Part shown: one piece after another, positions 10,271 to 19,324 of the stretch
How the letters are laid out: every line of letters begins with the position of its first letter
Position numbering within the stretch: the stretch's first letter is position 1
NCBI GenBank assembly: GCA_963784995.1
Contig: CAWATZ010000002.1
Location: 806,001-870,000, forward strand
Source: CAWATZ01 sp963784995
GTDB taxonomy: Bacteria; Planctomycetota; Planctomycetia; Gemmatales; Gemmataceae
DNA length: 64,000 bases
Reading direction: 5' to 3'
Notes under the pieces: generated by a model
What the model saw: only the letters and a program-made list of their open reading frames with translations
Told to the model about the DNA's origin: nothing
The model's database searches: none
Made by a program: the position numbers and the translations under genes

Positions 10271-12775
10271 ATGCCTCGCCATCCTCGCTTGTTTGCCGCC
10301 ATTCTCGTTCTCGGCGCCGTCAGCGTTTCGCGGGCCTACGCCCCTGCCGCGTCCGCACCTCAGGCCGAGCCTCCGAAAGCCGCCCTTCGCTCTGTCACCG
10401 TCTTTCCGACCTCGGTTGTGCTGGACGGAACGCGGGCGGAACAACGGCTCGGCTTGCTGGGCGATTACGCCGACGGCCGCAGCTGGGAATTGACCCGCCA
10501 GGCCAGCTATCGCAGCTCCGCCGAGAAGATTGCCACGGTGGACGCCCAGGGAATCGTCCGTCCCGTGGCCAACGGCAAGGCCGAGATCGTCGCCATCGTC
10601 CAGGGGCAGACGGTCAAGGTCACGGTGACTGTCAAGGGAATGAAGGACGAGACGCCGGTGTCGTTCAGCCGGGAGGTGCTGCCTATCCTGACCCGCACCG
10701 GCTGCAACCAGGGAGCCTGCCACGGGGCCGCCCTGGGCCGGGGCGGCTTCCGGCTCAGCCTGCTCGGCTTCGATCCGCTCTTCGACCACGGCCAGATCGT
10801 CCAGAGCGCCGAGGGCCGGCGCGTGGTCCTGTCCGATCCGGACCGCAGCATCCTGCTGCTCAAGCCGACGCTGGCCCTGGAGCACGCCGGCGGCGAGCGC
10901 TTCGGCAGCCGGTCGCGGGAATACGAGACGTTCAAGCGCTGGCTGGAGGATGGCGCCCCGGCCCCGACCCTCCGCGATCCGAAGGTGACGAAAGTGGAAG
11001 TCTGGCCGGCCCGGCGGGTGATGGTCCCCGGCGAGCAGCAGCAGGTCCTCGTCCGAGCGACCTGGAGCGACGGCCGGGTCGAGGACGTCACGCCGACCGC
11101 CCAGTTCGACGCCCTCAACGACGGCGTGGCAGCGGTGACGAAGAACGGCCTGGTCACGGCCCGCGATCGCGGCGCGGCTCACGTCATGGTGCGCTTCCTG
11201 GGGCAGGCCACCGTCATGCAGGCGACACTGCCGTACGCCGATTTATCGGTTCGCGCTCAGCCGGATCCCCACCGAACGCGAAACGATAAATCAACTCCAT
11301 CCGTGGTTGATCGGTTGCTCGAAGCCAAGTGGAAGGAGATGGGTCTGACGCCGTCGCCGCGGTGCAGCGACGAGGAGTTCCTGCGCCGGCTGATGCTCGA
11401 CGCCATCGGCACCCTGCCCACGCCGAAGGAAGTGCGCGACTTCCTCGCCGACACCAGCCCCGACAAGCGCGACAAGCTCATCGAGCGCGTGCTGGCCCGG
11501 CCGGAGTTCGTCGATTACTGGGCCCTGAAGTGGGGCGACCTGCTCCGCATCAACCGCGACCTGCTCAACGAGAAGGGCATGTGGAGCTTCCACAACTGGG
11601 TGCGCGGCTGTCTGCGCGACAGCAAGCCGGTCGATGAGATGGTCCGCGACATCATCACCGCCGAGGGCAGCACCTTCACCGAGGGGCCGGCCAACTTCTA
11701 CCTCAGCTCCCGCAACCCGCTGGACTGGTCCGAAAACACGACCCAGCTGTTCCTCGGCGTCCGCATCCAGTGCGCTCGCTGCCACACACACCCCTTCGAG
11801 AAATGGACGCAGGACGATTACTACGGCATGGCGGCGTTCTTTGTCCGGCTGGGGACCAAGAACAGCCAGGAATTCGGCCTGTTTGGCCGCGAGACGGTGG
11901 TGTTCATCCGGCCCAGCGGCGAGCAGACCCACCCACGCAAGGGCGGCGTGGTCAAGCCGCATCCGCTGGACGGCGGCGACGTGGACGATCCGTTCGACCG
12001 CCGCCGCAAGCTGGCGGAGTGGCTGACGGCGAAGAACAACCCGTTCTTTGCTCGCAACCTGGTCAATCGCTTCTGGTCGTACGTGATGGGCCGGGGCCTG
12101 GTCGAGCCGGTCGATGACATGCGGGCCACCAACCCCGCCAGCATCCCCGCCCTGCTGGACGCCCTGGCCAGCGACTTCGCCGACAACAAGTTCGATCTCA
12201 AACACCTGCTGCGGACCATCTTCCGCTCGCGGGCTTACCAGCTCAGTTCGCAGGTGAGTCCCGGCAACAAGGCCGACGCTGCCAACGTCTATCACAGTCG
12301 CTACGTCCGCAAGCGGCTGACGGCGGAGCAGCTCGCCGACGCACTGGACTTCGTGACCGGCACCCAGGAGAAATACCAGGGGCTGCCGCTGGGCACGCGG
12401 GCCATCCAACTGCCGGACACCAAGGTGCGATCCTTCCTCATGGACGTGTTCGGCCGGCCCGCCAGGCAAATCACCTGCGAGTGCGAACGCACCAGCCAGC
12501 CCAACATCGCCCAGGCGCTGCACCTGCTCAACGGCGACTTCCTCAATCGCAAGATCGAGGCCCCGACAGGCCGGATCGAGGCCCTGCTCAAGGCGAAGAC
12601 GCCAGCGCCGGCCCTGATCGAGGAACTGTACCTGGCCACGCTGTCCCGCCGGCCAACGCCGACGGAAAGGGAACGCGATCAGCAGTGGATCAGCAAGGCC
12701 TCCTCGGTCAAGGAGGGAGCCGTGGACCTGCTCTGGGTGCTGATTAACTCCCGCGAGTTCCAGTTCAACCACTGA
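10271..12775 (+). CDS. DUF1549/DUF1553 domain protein with N-terminal Ig-like (BIG2) domain and heme-type motifs
   Basis: 834 residues from ATG 10271, chosen because it follows GAGG at a 9-base spacing and begins a good signal peptide (LFAAILVLGAVSVS). Order: BIG2-like Ig domain (about 35-120), a region with CNQGACHG (CX4CH, about 140), a second Ig-like stretch, DUF1549 (about 345-520, ending in the CxxCH motif CARCHTHPFEKW) and DUF1553 (about 585-830, LVNRFWSYVMGRGLVEP). These planctomycete secreted proteins usually accompany DUF1501 or cytochrome-WD40 genes; their reaction is not established. First gene of a three-gene operon with 12848 and 14495. An in-frame palindromic element (11239-11291) encodes a short linker just before DUF1549. 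Confidence 0.88.
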   Translation: MPRHPRLFAAILVLGAVSVSRAYAPAASAPQAEPPKAALRSVTVFPTSVVLDGTRAEQRLGLLGDYADGRSWELTRQASYRSSAEKIATVDAQGIVRPVANGKAEIVAIVQGQTVKVTVTVKGMKDETPVSFSREVLPILTRTGCNQGACHGAALGRGGFRLSLLGFDPLFDHGQIVQSAEGRRVVLSDPDRSILLLKPTLALEHAGGERFGSRSREYETFKRWLEDGAPAPTLRDPKVTKVEVWPARRVMVPGEQQQVLVRATWSDGRVEDVTPTAQFDALNDGVAAVTKNGLVTARDRGAAHVMVRFLGQATVMQATLPYADLSVRAQPDPHRTRNDKSTPSVVDRLLEAKWKEMGLTPSPRCSDEEFLRRLMLDAIGTLPTPKEVRDFLADTSPDKRDKLIERVLARPEFVDYWALKWGDLLRINRDLLNEKGMWSFHNWVRGCLRDSKPVDEMVRDIITAEGSTFTEGPANFYLSSRNPLDWSENTTQLFLGVRIQCARCHTHPFEKWTQDDYYGMAAFFVRLGTKNSQEFGLFGRETVVFIRPSGEQTHPRKGGVVKPHPLDGGDVDDPFDRRRKLAEWLTAKNNPFFARNLVNRFWSYVMGRGLVEPVDDMRATNPASIPALLDALASDFADNKFDLKHLLRTIFRSRAYQLSSQVSPGNKADAANVYHSRYVRKRLTAEQLADALDFVTGTQEKYQGLPLGTRAIQLPDTKVRSFLMDVFGRPARQITCECERTSQPNIAQALHLLNGDFLNRKIEAPTGRIEALLKAKTPAPALIEELYLATLSRRPTPTERERDQQWISKASSVKEGAVDLLWVLINSREFQFNH
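11239..11291. repeat. Inverted repeat inside the DUF1549 gene (GATTTATCG...CGATAAATC family)
   Basis: Arms 11239-11254 and 11276-11291 (CGCGAAACGATAAATC) are inverted copies with one mismatch. The element is translated within the host frame as a linker containing HRTRNDKST. A second copy lies in another coding region at 62257-62308 in a different protein context, which identifies it as an inserted dispersed repeat. Confidence 0.7.
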
Positions 12776-12785
12776 GAAAAACATC

Positions 12786-12913
12786 AACCACGGATAACAC
12801 GGATAACACGGATAAAAGAAAAGGAAGAAGAGGTCGAAAGAGCGAGTATGAGCAAGTTTCCAGCGGCCGGCCTTCGTTCTTGTATTGTTTTCTTATCCGT
12901 GTTATCCGTGGTT
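12786..12913. repeat. Inverted repeat (AACCACGGATAACACGG family) overlapping the start of the cytochrome-WD40 gene
   Basis: Arm 1 at 12786-12815 (AACCACGGATAACACGG, with one extra internal unit) and arm 2 at 12893-12913 are exact inverted copies over 21 bases. Arm 2 lies inside the coding region that starts at 12848 and encodes most of its signal-peptide core (FLSVLSVVNS). The repeat thus supplies the export signal. Confidence 0.75.
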
Positions 12914-14482
12914 AATTCTTCTTCCGCGGCGGAGCCGACGTACTGGCAGGATGTCCGTCCCGTTCTGCGCAAGCACTGCACGGTCTGTCACAACAAACGC
13001 AACCTGGAGGAGCCGGAGGTTTCCGGCGGCCTGCTCCTGGACACCTACGAGGCGGTGGTCAAGAGTGCCAAGAAACCGCTGCTTCACGCCGGCAAGAGCG
13101 ACCAGAGCCTGCTGATCCAGCTTCTCGTGACTCCCGACGAGGAGAAACGGATGCCGCTGGGGCTCAAGCCGCTGTCGCCGGAAAAGATCGCCCTGCTGCG
13201 CCGCTGGGTGGACTCCGGTGCCAAGGAGGGGACCAGACCCGAAAGCGAAACCGTCGTGACAACCAGCCCAACGACTCCGGCACGCACACGCAAACTGGAG
13301 GTGGCCCTGGCCACGACCGCCATTCCCCAGGCGGGAGTCTTCGCTCCGGGAACCGGCTCTGCGCTGCGGCTCAGTCTTCGCGTCGGTCCGCTGGCCCCCG
13401 TGCCTGCCGTCGTCTTCAGCCCCGATGGCCGGCTGCTGGCGGCGGGAGCTTATGGGCGGGTGACGCTGTGGGACCTGCAAGAGGGCCGGCCGATCAAGGT
13501 GCTGACCAACGTGCTGGCCGCGGTCAACGACATCCGCTTCAGCCCCGACGGCAAGCTGCTGGCGGTGGCCGGCGGGCAACCGTCCGCGAAGGGCGACCTG
13601 CGCATCTACCAGACCAGTGACTGGAAACTGCTCGCGGTACTGTCCGGCCATGACGACGTGGTGGCCTCGGTCGCCTTCAGTCCTGACGGCAAGACGCTGG
13701 CTTCGGCCAGTTACGACCGGACGGTGCGGATCTGGAACGTCGCCACGCTCAAGCACGAGCAGACGCTGACCGGCCATTCCGATTTCGTCAATGCCGTGGC
13801 CTGGGGACCGGGCGGCCAGTTCTTGGTCTCGGGCGGCAAGGATCGCTCCGTGAAGTTGGTGGACCCGGCCACTGCCAAGAGCCGGTTCACCTTCAGCGAC
13901 CGCGACCGGGACGTCCTGGCCGTGGCGGTGAGTCCGGATGGCACCGTCGTCGCCTCCGGCGAGGAGCCGGGCCTGTCGTGGTGGAACAGCAAGACCGGCG
14001 AGCGCATTCGCTCGACCACCGGCCATGCGGTCGGCGTCAACGAATTGACCTTCAGCAAGGACGGCAAGCTGCTGCTCTCAGCCGGCAGCGACGGCACGCT
14101 GCGGCTGTGGGACGGCACCAGCGGCAAGTTGCTCCGGACGATGGCGGTTTCTTCGATGGTCTACGCCACCGCTCTTGACCCGGCGGGCAAGCGCGCCGCC
14201 TCGGGCAGCTTCGATGGCCTGGTCCGCCTGTGGGACACCGCCACCGGCCGGCAACTTGCAACCCTGCTGGCCCTGCCGCCGCACGGTGACCGCTTCGATT
14301 TCTTGGTCCTGACTCCCGAAGGCCCTGCGACCGGCAGTCCGGAACTGATCGCCCAGGGACAATGGTTCATGGGTAAGTCACAGTTGCCGGCCCCGACCGT
14401 GTGGAAGACCCTGCAATCGCCGGCACTGGTGGGAAAGGCGCTCAAGGGCGGAAGCATCACCACGCCGACGTTCACCAAGTAA
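12848..14482 (+). CDS. Cytochrome c-domain protein with WD40 beta-propeller
   Basis: 544 residues. Signal peptide (LRSCIVFLSVLSVVNSSSAAEP), then a planctomycete-type cytochrome domain with one CxxCH heme motif (HCTVCHNKRN, about residue 40) and the usual LLHAGKSDQSLL and MPLG region. From about residue 175 there are seven WD40-type repeats (VVFSPDGRLLAAG, VAFSPDGKTLASAS, GSDGTLRLWDGT), forming a propeller. Likely a periplasmic, heme-bearing structural or electron-transfer protein. Second gene of the operon; 72 bases after the DUF1553 stop and 12 bases before the PPC gene. The start lies between the two arms of a palindromic repeat. Confidence 0.85.
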   Translation: MSKFPAAGLRSCIVFLSVLSVVNSSSAAEPTYWQDVRPVLRKHCTVCHNKRNLEEPEVSGGLLLDTYEAVVKSAKKPLLHAGKSDQSLLIQLLVTPDEEKRMPLGLKPLSPEKIALLRRWVDSGAKEGTRPESETVVTTSPTTPARTRKLEVALATTAIPQAGVFAPGTGSALRLSLRVGPLAPVPAVVFSPDGRLLAAGAYGRVTLWDLQEGRPIKVLTNVLAAVNDIRFSPDGKLLAVAGGQPSAKGDLRIYQTSDWKLLAVLSGHDDVVASVAFSPDGKTLASASYDRTVRIWNVATLKHEQTLTGHSDFVNAVAWGPGGQFLVSGGKDRSVKLVDPATAKSRFTFSDRDRDVLAVAVSPDGTVVASGEEPGLSWWNSKTGERIRSTTGHAVGVNELTFSKDGKLLLSAGSDGTLRLWDGTSGKLLRTMAVSSMVYATALDPAGKRAASGSFDGLVRLWDTATGRQLATLLALPPHGDRFDFLVLTPEGPATGSPELIAQGQWFMGKSQLPAPTVWKTLQSPALVGKALKGGSITTPTFTK

Positions 14483-14494
14483 CCGAGAAACGCC

Positions 14495-16555
14495 ATGCGT
14501 ATCCTTTGCTCTCTCCCGGTGCTGCTGCTTCTGGCCGCGACGACCTCGGCCCAGACGTCGTATCCGATGATCACCCACGTCACGCCGGTGGCGGTGCAGC
14601 GCGGCAAGACGGTCGAGGCCACGGTGGAGGGCCAGATGAACTTCGCCGGGGCCTACAAGGCCCTGTTCGAGGGCACGGGCATCACCGCCGAGGTGGTCGG
14701 GGCCACGCCGCGCCCGGCCGCCGGGGCCCTGCCGCCGGTTCGCAGTTGCAAGCTCAAGATCACCGTCGCTGCCGACGCCGAGCCGGGCGTGCGCGAGTTC
14801 CGCATCGCCTCCGCGCTGGGCGTCTCCAGCGTCGGCCAATTGCTGGTCTGTGACGTCCCCGTGGTGCTGGAGTCCGGCAACAATAACACACCGCAGCAGG
14901 CCAATCCGGTCCAGTTTCCCTGCGTCGTGCATGGACGGATCGAGGTTGCCGAGGACGTCGATTACTTCCGCTTCCATGCCCAGGAAGGACAGACCTTCAC
15001 CTTCGAGGTCCTCTGCGCCCGCATCCAGGACAAGATCCACGACCTGCAAAAGCACGCCGACCCAATGCTCACTCTGTCCGACGTGGAAGGGCACGAACTG
15101 GCGGCCAACGATGACTTCTACTTCGCCGATCCGCAGCTGACTTTCACCTTCCGCAAGAGCGGCGATTACCTGATCCAGGTCCGCGACTCCAAGTACGACG
15201 GCGATCCGCGCTGGGTCTACGCTCTGAAGATCAGCGATCGCCCCCAGGCAACACACCTCTACCCCCTGGCCGCCAATCCCGGCCAGAGACTGGAAGTGGA
15301 AGGGGTCGGTTCACTCGCCCTGAAACAGCCGAAGGTCGCCCTGGTAGCACCGACGACGCTCGGCCTGCAAGAGGTGCGGCTGGACCTGGGTGACAGCAAG
15401 ACCGATCCGGTCCCGTTCCTGGTGAGTGCGTTGCCGCAGGTGCTGGAGGTGGAGCCGAATGACACCCCACAGACGGCCCAGCGTGTGACCATCCCCTGCG
15501 GCATCAACGGCCGGATCGGCAAGCCGCGCGACCTGGACCACTTCGTTTTCAAGGGCACCAAGGGCAAGGCGGTGCGGCTCGAAGTCCACGCCCGACGGTT
15601 CGGCACGCTGCTGACCTCTCAGCTCGATTCGATGCTGGAAGTGCTTGACGGCAAGGGGACCGTGCTGGCCGGCAACGACGACGCCAACGGCAAGGACTCG
15701 GCCCTGGTGTTCACTCCCCCGGCCGACGGCGATTACGTCCTCCGCATCCGCGACCTGAACGGCAAGGGTGGACCGAGCTTCGTCTATTTCCTTGAGGCCG
15801 ATTGGGCGCAGCCGGACTTCGCCCTGACCTGCGACGGCGACAAGGCGATGATCGGACCGGGGACAAGCACGACCTGGTTTGTCCAGGTCAACCGGCTCAA
15901 CGGCTTCGCCGAGCCCGTTCAGGTCGAAGTCAAGGGGCTGCCGAAGGGCGTGGCGGTCAACCCGCTGACAATCCCGGCCAACATGACCCAGGGAGTGCTG
16001 GTCCTGACCGCGGCGGCTAACGCCGGCGCTGACGCGGCCAGCATCGACGTCATCGGCCGGGCCACAGTGACGATGGACGGCAAGGAGCGGAAGCTGGAAC
16101 GCCGCGCGACAGCGCAGCAGGAGATCTACTTCCCCGGCGGCGGCCGGGGCGTCTTCCCCGTGAACACGCACGTGGTCGGCGTCACCGATCCATCGGACAT
16201 TCTCTCGGTGGAGGTGACGCCGAAGGAAGTCGTGCTGAAGCCGGGACAGGAAGTGCGGCTGGACGTGACCATCCATCGGCGGCAGGGTTATGACAAGGGG
16301 GTGTCACTGGACGTGCTGCTGCGTCACCTGGGTCGGGTGTTCGGCAATCCGCTGCCGCCCGGCGTGACCATCGTGGAGGGCAAGTGCAAGACCCTGCTGG
16401 GAACCACCAGCAAGGGGCACATTGTTTTGCGAGCCGCTCCGGACGCGGCCCCGGCGGAGAACGTGCCGATCAGCGTGCTGTGTCACGTATCGATCAATTT
16501 CGTGGTCAAGGTGAGCTATTCCAGCCCGGCCATCCTGCTCAGCGTGCGGAAGTAA
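14495..16555 (+). CDS. Secreted protein with two PPC (pre-peptidase C-terminal) domains
   Basis: 686 residues. Signal peptide LCSLPVLLLLAATTSA. An Ig/IPT-like N-terminal part (VTPVAVQRGKTVEATVEG) is followed by two PPC beta-sandwich domains, at about residues 130-245 (EVAEDVDYFRFHAQEGQ, AANDDFYFADPQL) and 325-435 (GKPRDLDHFVFKGTKGK, AGNDDANGKDSAL), then further Ig-like repeats to the end. PPC domains are non-catalytic and common in secreted planctomycete proteins. Third gene of the operon, probably exported with its two partners. Its last 17 bases overlap the end of the convergent gene at 16539. Confidence 0.82.
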   Translation: MRILCSLPVLLLLAATTSAQTSYPMITHVTPVAVQRGKTVEATVEGQMNFAGAYKALFEGTGITAEVVGATPRPAAGALPPVRSCKLKITVAADAEPGVREFRIASALGVSSVGQLLVCDVPVVLESGNNNTPQQANPVQFPCVVHGRIEVAEDVDYFRFHAQEGQTFTFEVLCARIQDKIHDLQKHADPMLTLSDVEGHELAANDDFYFADPQLTFTFRKSGDYLIQVRDSKYDGDPRWVYALKISDRPQATHLYPLAANPGQRLEVEGVGSLALKQPKVALVAPTTLGLQEVRLDLGDSKTDPVPFLVSALPQVLEVEPNDTPQTAQRVTIPCGINGRIGKPRDLDHFVFKGTKGKAVRLEVHARRFGTLLTSQLDSMLEVLDGKGTVLAGNDDANGKDSALVFTPPADGDYVLRIRDLNGKGGPSFVYFLEADWAQPDFALTCDGDKAMIGPGTSTTWFVQVNRLNGFAEPVQVEVKGLPKGVAVNPLTIPANMTQGVLVLTAAANAGADAASIDVIGRATVTMDGKERKLERRATAQQEIYFPGGGRGVFPVNTHVVGVTDPSDILSVEVTPKEVVLKPGQEVRLDVTIHRRQGYDKGVSLDVLLRHLGRVFGNPLPPGVTIVEGKCKTLLGTTSKGHIVLRAAPDAAPAENVPISVLCHVSINFVVKVSYSSPAILLSVRK

Positions 16556-17555
16556 TTGTCTCCGCCGCAAGCACAGCCAGAGCATAAGCACAGGCCGCGG
16601 TGGAGCGTTCCTGGCCCAGCTGCTCCTCCAGCCGGACGATGCGCATGTCCACAGCTCCGGCCGCTTCCCGCCACGCTCGCTTCGCCAGGAACGAGCCGGA
16701 GCCGGCCAGGATCACCGTTTCCGGCGGACCTGGTAGGCGGGCGCTCACAGTCCGGATCGCACTGGCCAGCAAGCTCGTCTGCCGAGCGGCCATCCGCCAG
16801 GCCAGGTCGAGACGCTCCGAAGCAGTGCTGCTCTCCAGGTCGGCCCCAAGCATCCGCGCCAACCGGCTGTGAGCGCAGGCATTGGTCGCTGGTCGGCCGT
16901 CGGCCGTGTCGCAGCGGTCGGGCTGTTCGGGAAGGTCTTCCAGCACCAGGTAAACGTCGAGCATGGTCGCGAACAGCTCCGCGGCGCCTTCTCCGCCCAG
17001 CAGAGCGCAGAGCGGGGTCCGCGTCGCTCCGGTGTAAACCAGCTCCCCGCTGCGCAGTCGTTCCGGGTCGGTCCGGCCCACGGGAACAGGCTTGCCATTG
17101 ACGAGGGGAACGACGTCCGAGGTGGTCGATCCGGTATCGAGCAGCAGGGCCGAGCCGGAAGGAGCGAGCCGGCCCGTCCAGGTGGCCAGGGCCAGCCAGT
17201 TGCCGGCCGCCGCCAGCAGCGGCTGGGTCCGGGCCGCGTCCAGGCCCACCAGCCGGCCATCGGTGAGCCAGACGTGGACCGGTCGGCCCGCGGCCACGCG
17301 CTCGACCGCGGCCAGGATGGTCAGCACGCCCTGCCGCTTGCTCTCGAAACAATCGCACAGCTCACCGGTCATGGTGACGGCAAGCTCCTCGGCGGGCGGA
17401 AGCCGGGGCAGCAGATCAGCAAGGGCGTCGGCCAGGCGGTCGGGCTGCCGCCAGAGCGGAAAGGCGAGGGTGCAGGCGGGCCCGGAAAGATGAACGGCCT
17501 TGAGGTTGGCACCGCCAACGTCAAGGCCGATCAGAGAGCGCGAAGGCTGGAGCAT
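16539..17555 (-). CDS. Hydantoinase/oxoprolinase-like protein of the H4MPT-linked C1 pathway (MfnF-like)
   Basis: 338 residues of the ASKHA-fold hydantoinase/oxoprolinase group. It has LIGLDVGGANLKAV at the N-terminus, TMTGELCDCFESK (about 62), LLLDTGSTTSDVVPL (about 137), VYTGATRTPLCALL (about 173) and a C-terminal VILAGSGSFLA. The combination matches the C1-transfer family that includes MfnF, a methanofuran-biosynthesis enzyme in archaea; planctomycetes carry tetrahydromethanopterin/methanofuran C1 enzymes. Possible role: a step in the cofactor for formaldehyde oxidation. It overlaps the convergent PPC gene by 17 bases and follows the lipoprotein gene at 17575 by 19 bases, so it ends a three-gene minus-strand cluster. 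The exact reaction is inferred from family only. Confidence 0.7.
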   Translation of the reverse strand: MLQPSRSLIGLDVGGANLKAVHLSGPACTLAFPLWRQPDRLADALADLLPRLPPAEELAVTMTGELCDCFESKRQGVLTILAAVERVAAGRPVHVWLTDGRLVGLDAARTQPLLAAAGNWLALATWTGRLAPSGSALLLDTGSTTSDVVPLVNGKPVPVGRTDPERLRSGELVYTGATRTPLCALLGGEGAAELFATMLDVYLVLEDLPEQPDRCDTADGRPATNACAHSRLARMLGADLESSTASERLDLAWRMAARQTSLLASAIRTVSARLPGPPETVILAGSGSFLAKRAWREAAGAVDMRIVRLEEQLGQERSTAACAYALAVLAAETITSAR

Positions 17556-17574
17556 GGAGAAGAACTCCCAACCG

Positions 17575-18234
17575 CTACTTCTGCAGGGTCTGCAGGGGCG
17601 GCGGGCCTGTCTCCGGCTGAGACGTCACGGCCACCGGCCTGAGAGGACCATTGGTCGGAACCGCGGGCGGAGGGGCGGCACTGATCGGTGCCGACGGGAT
17701 CGGCACCGGGCCAGGCGGTGCCAGGTACTTGCCGATGTCGTCCAGAATTCGCTTGGCACTCTCCTCATCGCGGTTAAACAAGCCAACGCGCACCGCGATT
17801 CGAGTCACAATGCCATCCGCAGGGATAGGTTTGCCCATCGTGGTCAGGTAGATCGTGGTCGTGGTGCCGTCTGCCAAGCGCGTTTCGAGGGTAATCTTCC
17901 CTTGTTCCGGCGCCAGGTCACGCCGGAGCACCGGCAGTTTCATTTCGGTCATGGCCGCCTGAACGGCCAGGTAGGCCCGTTGCAAATCGACCGAGTAATC
18001 AAGGTAAAGGGGGGCACGCACCCAGAAATAGGTGCCAGCGCCAGCGCCGGCCGCCGCAGCGCCACCGGCCACGATGGCGGCTCCCAGGCAGCCGCTGTTG
18101 AGCAGCAGCACCAGACCCAACAGGGCCCAGCCCGCCCGAACTCGGAGCCTGGAACTCGGAGTGCGGAGCGAAAGACCATTCTTAGTTCCGCGTTCCGCAT
18201 TCCGCGTTCCGCGTTCAAGAAGCGTCGGATTCAT
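17575..18234 (-). CDS. DUF3568-like lipoprotein
   Basis: 219 residues. An unusual Arg/Asn-rich leader is followed by a hydrophobic stretch with a lipobox (LVLLLNSGCLGAA, Cys near residue 49), a Gly/Ala segment, then a DUF3568-type domain (DLQRAYLAVQAAMTEM...LETRLADGTTTTIYLT...RVGLFNRDEESAKRILDDI) and a Pro-rich tail. Likely a periplasmic or outer-membrane lipoprotein of unknown function. The leader is encoded by short direct repeats built from GAACGCGGAAC units, so the true start could be downstream. ATG 18234 has AGGA just upstream. Gap of 12 bases to the preceding gene. Confidence 0.68.
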   Translation of the reverse strand: MNPTLLERGTRNAERGTKNGLSLRTPSSRLRVRAGWALLGLVLLLNSGCLGAAIVAGGAAAAGAGAGTYFWVRAPLYLDYSVDLQRAYLAVQAAMTEMKLPVLRRDLAPEQGKITLETRLADGTTTTIYLTTMGKPIPADGIVTRIAVRVGLFNRDEESAKRILDDIGKYLAPPGPVPIPSAPISAAPPPAVPTNGPLRPVAVTSQPETGPPPLQTLQK

Positions 18235-18246
18235 TATCCTGGGTCC

Positions 18247-19020
18247 TCAGTTCTTTTGCAGCAAGGCATCCAGTGCCCAGCAACCCCTGGCGTGTGGACC
18301 ATCACTGCGCAGATGCTCCAGCAAGCGAGCATCGTCGCAGCCGGCGTCTTCCAGTGCGTCGGCCAGCACCGGCAATTCGTCGAAGCGGCCCTCGTCGTGC
18401 AGCACCCGGGCCAGCCGGACGACCAGGCCCGACTGCCATTCCAGCCACTCCGGCTGGATCGTGATCGGCTGGACGACGCCCTCGAACAAGTCGCGGAGCA
18501 GCTGGCACTGATACGTCTCTTCCTGCTCGCCGCTGGTCCGGTGCCGGTCCAGTCCCTGTTCCACCGCCACCGTCCGGGCCCAGGACACCACCTGGGCCGT
18601 GCGCAGCGGCAGGCAAGAGCCGCTGCTGGGATAGCCGTGCCGGGGCTGCTCCTCGCTCCAGATGCGGGCCTCGGCGGTTTCCTCAGCCGCGCAGGCCGCC
18701 CAGACCGCCACCCACGCCACGCGGGCGCAATCGTTGACGCGCGGCAGCGACCATTCCGTACGGACGCGCTGGATGGCGTCCCAGGTCACCTGCCGGGCAT
18801 CAGTCCGGGCCCGGGCCAGCTGTTCCGGGCTGCCCTGGCCGTCGGCGAACTCCTCGGCCGTCTGCACCGCGCGCCGGCTCGGTTCCTCGCCCAGCAAGTG
18901 CCAGATGCGCCGGCAGCAGGCACAGGCGAACAGCCGCAGCTTGCGGTCGCTGGCGCGGCCAGCCAGCCAGGTGAGCATCTGGCCGGGATCCTTGCAACTT
19001 CGCCATTCCACCTGGGTCAT
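18247..19020 (-). CDS. Planctomycete-specific hypothetical protein (TEWL/RKLRLFACACCRR family)
   Basis: 257 residues from ATG 19020, chosen because GAGGAGGG lies 9 bases upstream. The N-terminal signature MTQVEWRSCKDPGQML...SDRKLRLFACACCRRIWHLL belongs to a large Gemmata-type family of unknown function. A helical body follows (AVQTAEEFADGQ, DAIQRVRTEW) and an acidic C-terminal part (LADALEDAGCDDARLLEHLRS). The three-Cys motif CACC could bind metal; this is speculation. No signal peptide, so cytoplasmic. First of a closely spaced cluster with 17575 and 16539. Confidence 0.7.
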   Translation of the reverse strand: MTQVEWRSCKDPGQMLTWLAGRASDRKLRLFACACCRRIWHLLGEEPSRRAVQTAEEFADGQGSPEQLARARTDARQVTWDAIQRVRTEWSLPRVNDCARVAWVAVWAACAAEETAEARIWSEEQPRHGYPSSGSCLPLRTAQVVSWARTVAVEQGLDRHRTSGEQEETYQCQLLRDLFEGVVQPITIQPEWLEWQSGLVVRLARVLHDEGRFDELPVLADALEDAGCDDARLLEHLRSDGPHARGCWALDALLQKN

Positions 19021-19137
19021 GGAGCGGTTCCCTCCTCGGGGGCCACGTTCCTGACACCTCCGTTCGTCAGGAAGGAACGCTGCTATAACCATCTCGTGAG
19101 TACAGACAAGAGCAATTCAGGTGCCGGAGCGTACCTG

Positions 19138-19306
19138 GGGCGTTGTCTGCAACACTGTTGCGCCCCTTCGGGGCGAAAGACAGGACACGTGCCCGACACC
19201 TGGGGCGTTGCCCCAGGCTATTCTGTTGCGCCCCTTCGGGGCGAAAGGCATGGTTTTCCGCCCCGAAGGGGCGCAACACGATAGCCTGGGGCAACGCCCC
19301 AGGTGT
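19138..19306. repeat. Palindromic repeat cluster (GTTGCGCCCCTTCGGGGCG family)
   Basis: The main pair is about 19198-19253 against 19254-19306: CCTGGGGCGTTGCCCCAGG and TTGCGCCCCTTCGGGGCG, each itself palindromic, followed by their inverted copies. A third partial copy is at 19138-19182. The same family occurs at 34665-34864. No gene in the region; it separates two minus-strand genes. Confidence 0.82.
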
Positions 19307-19324
19307 TACAGGCGACGCCAAGGT

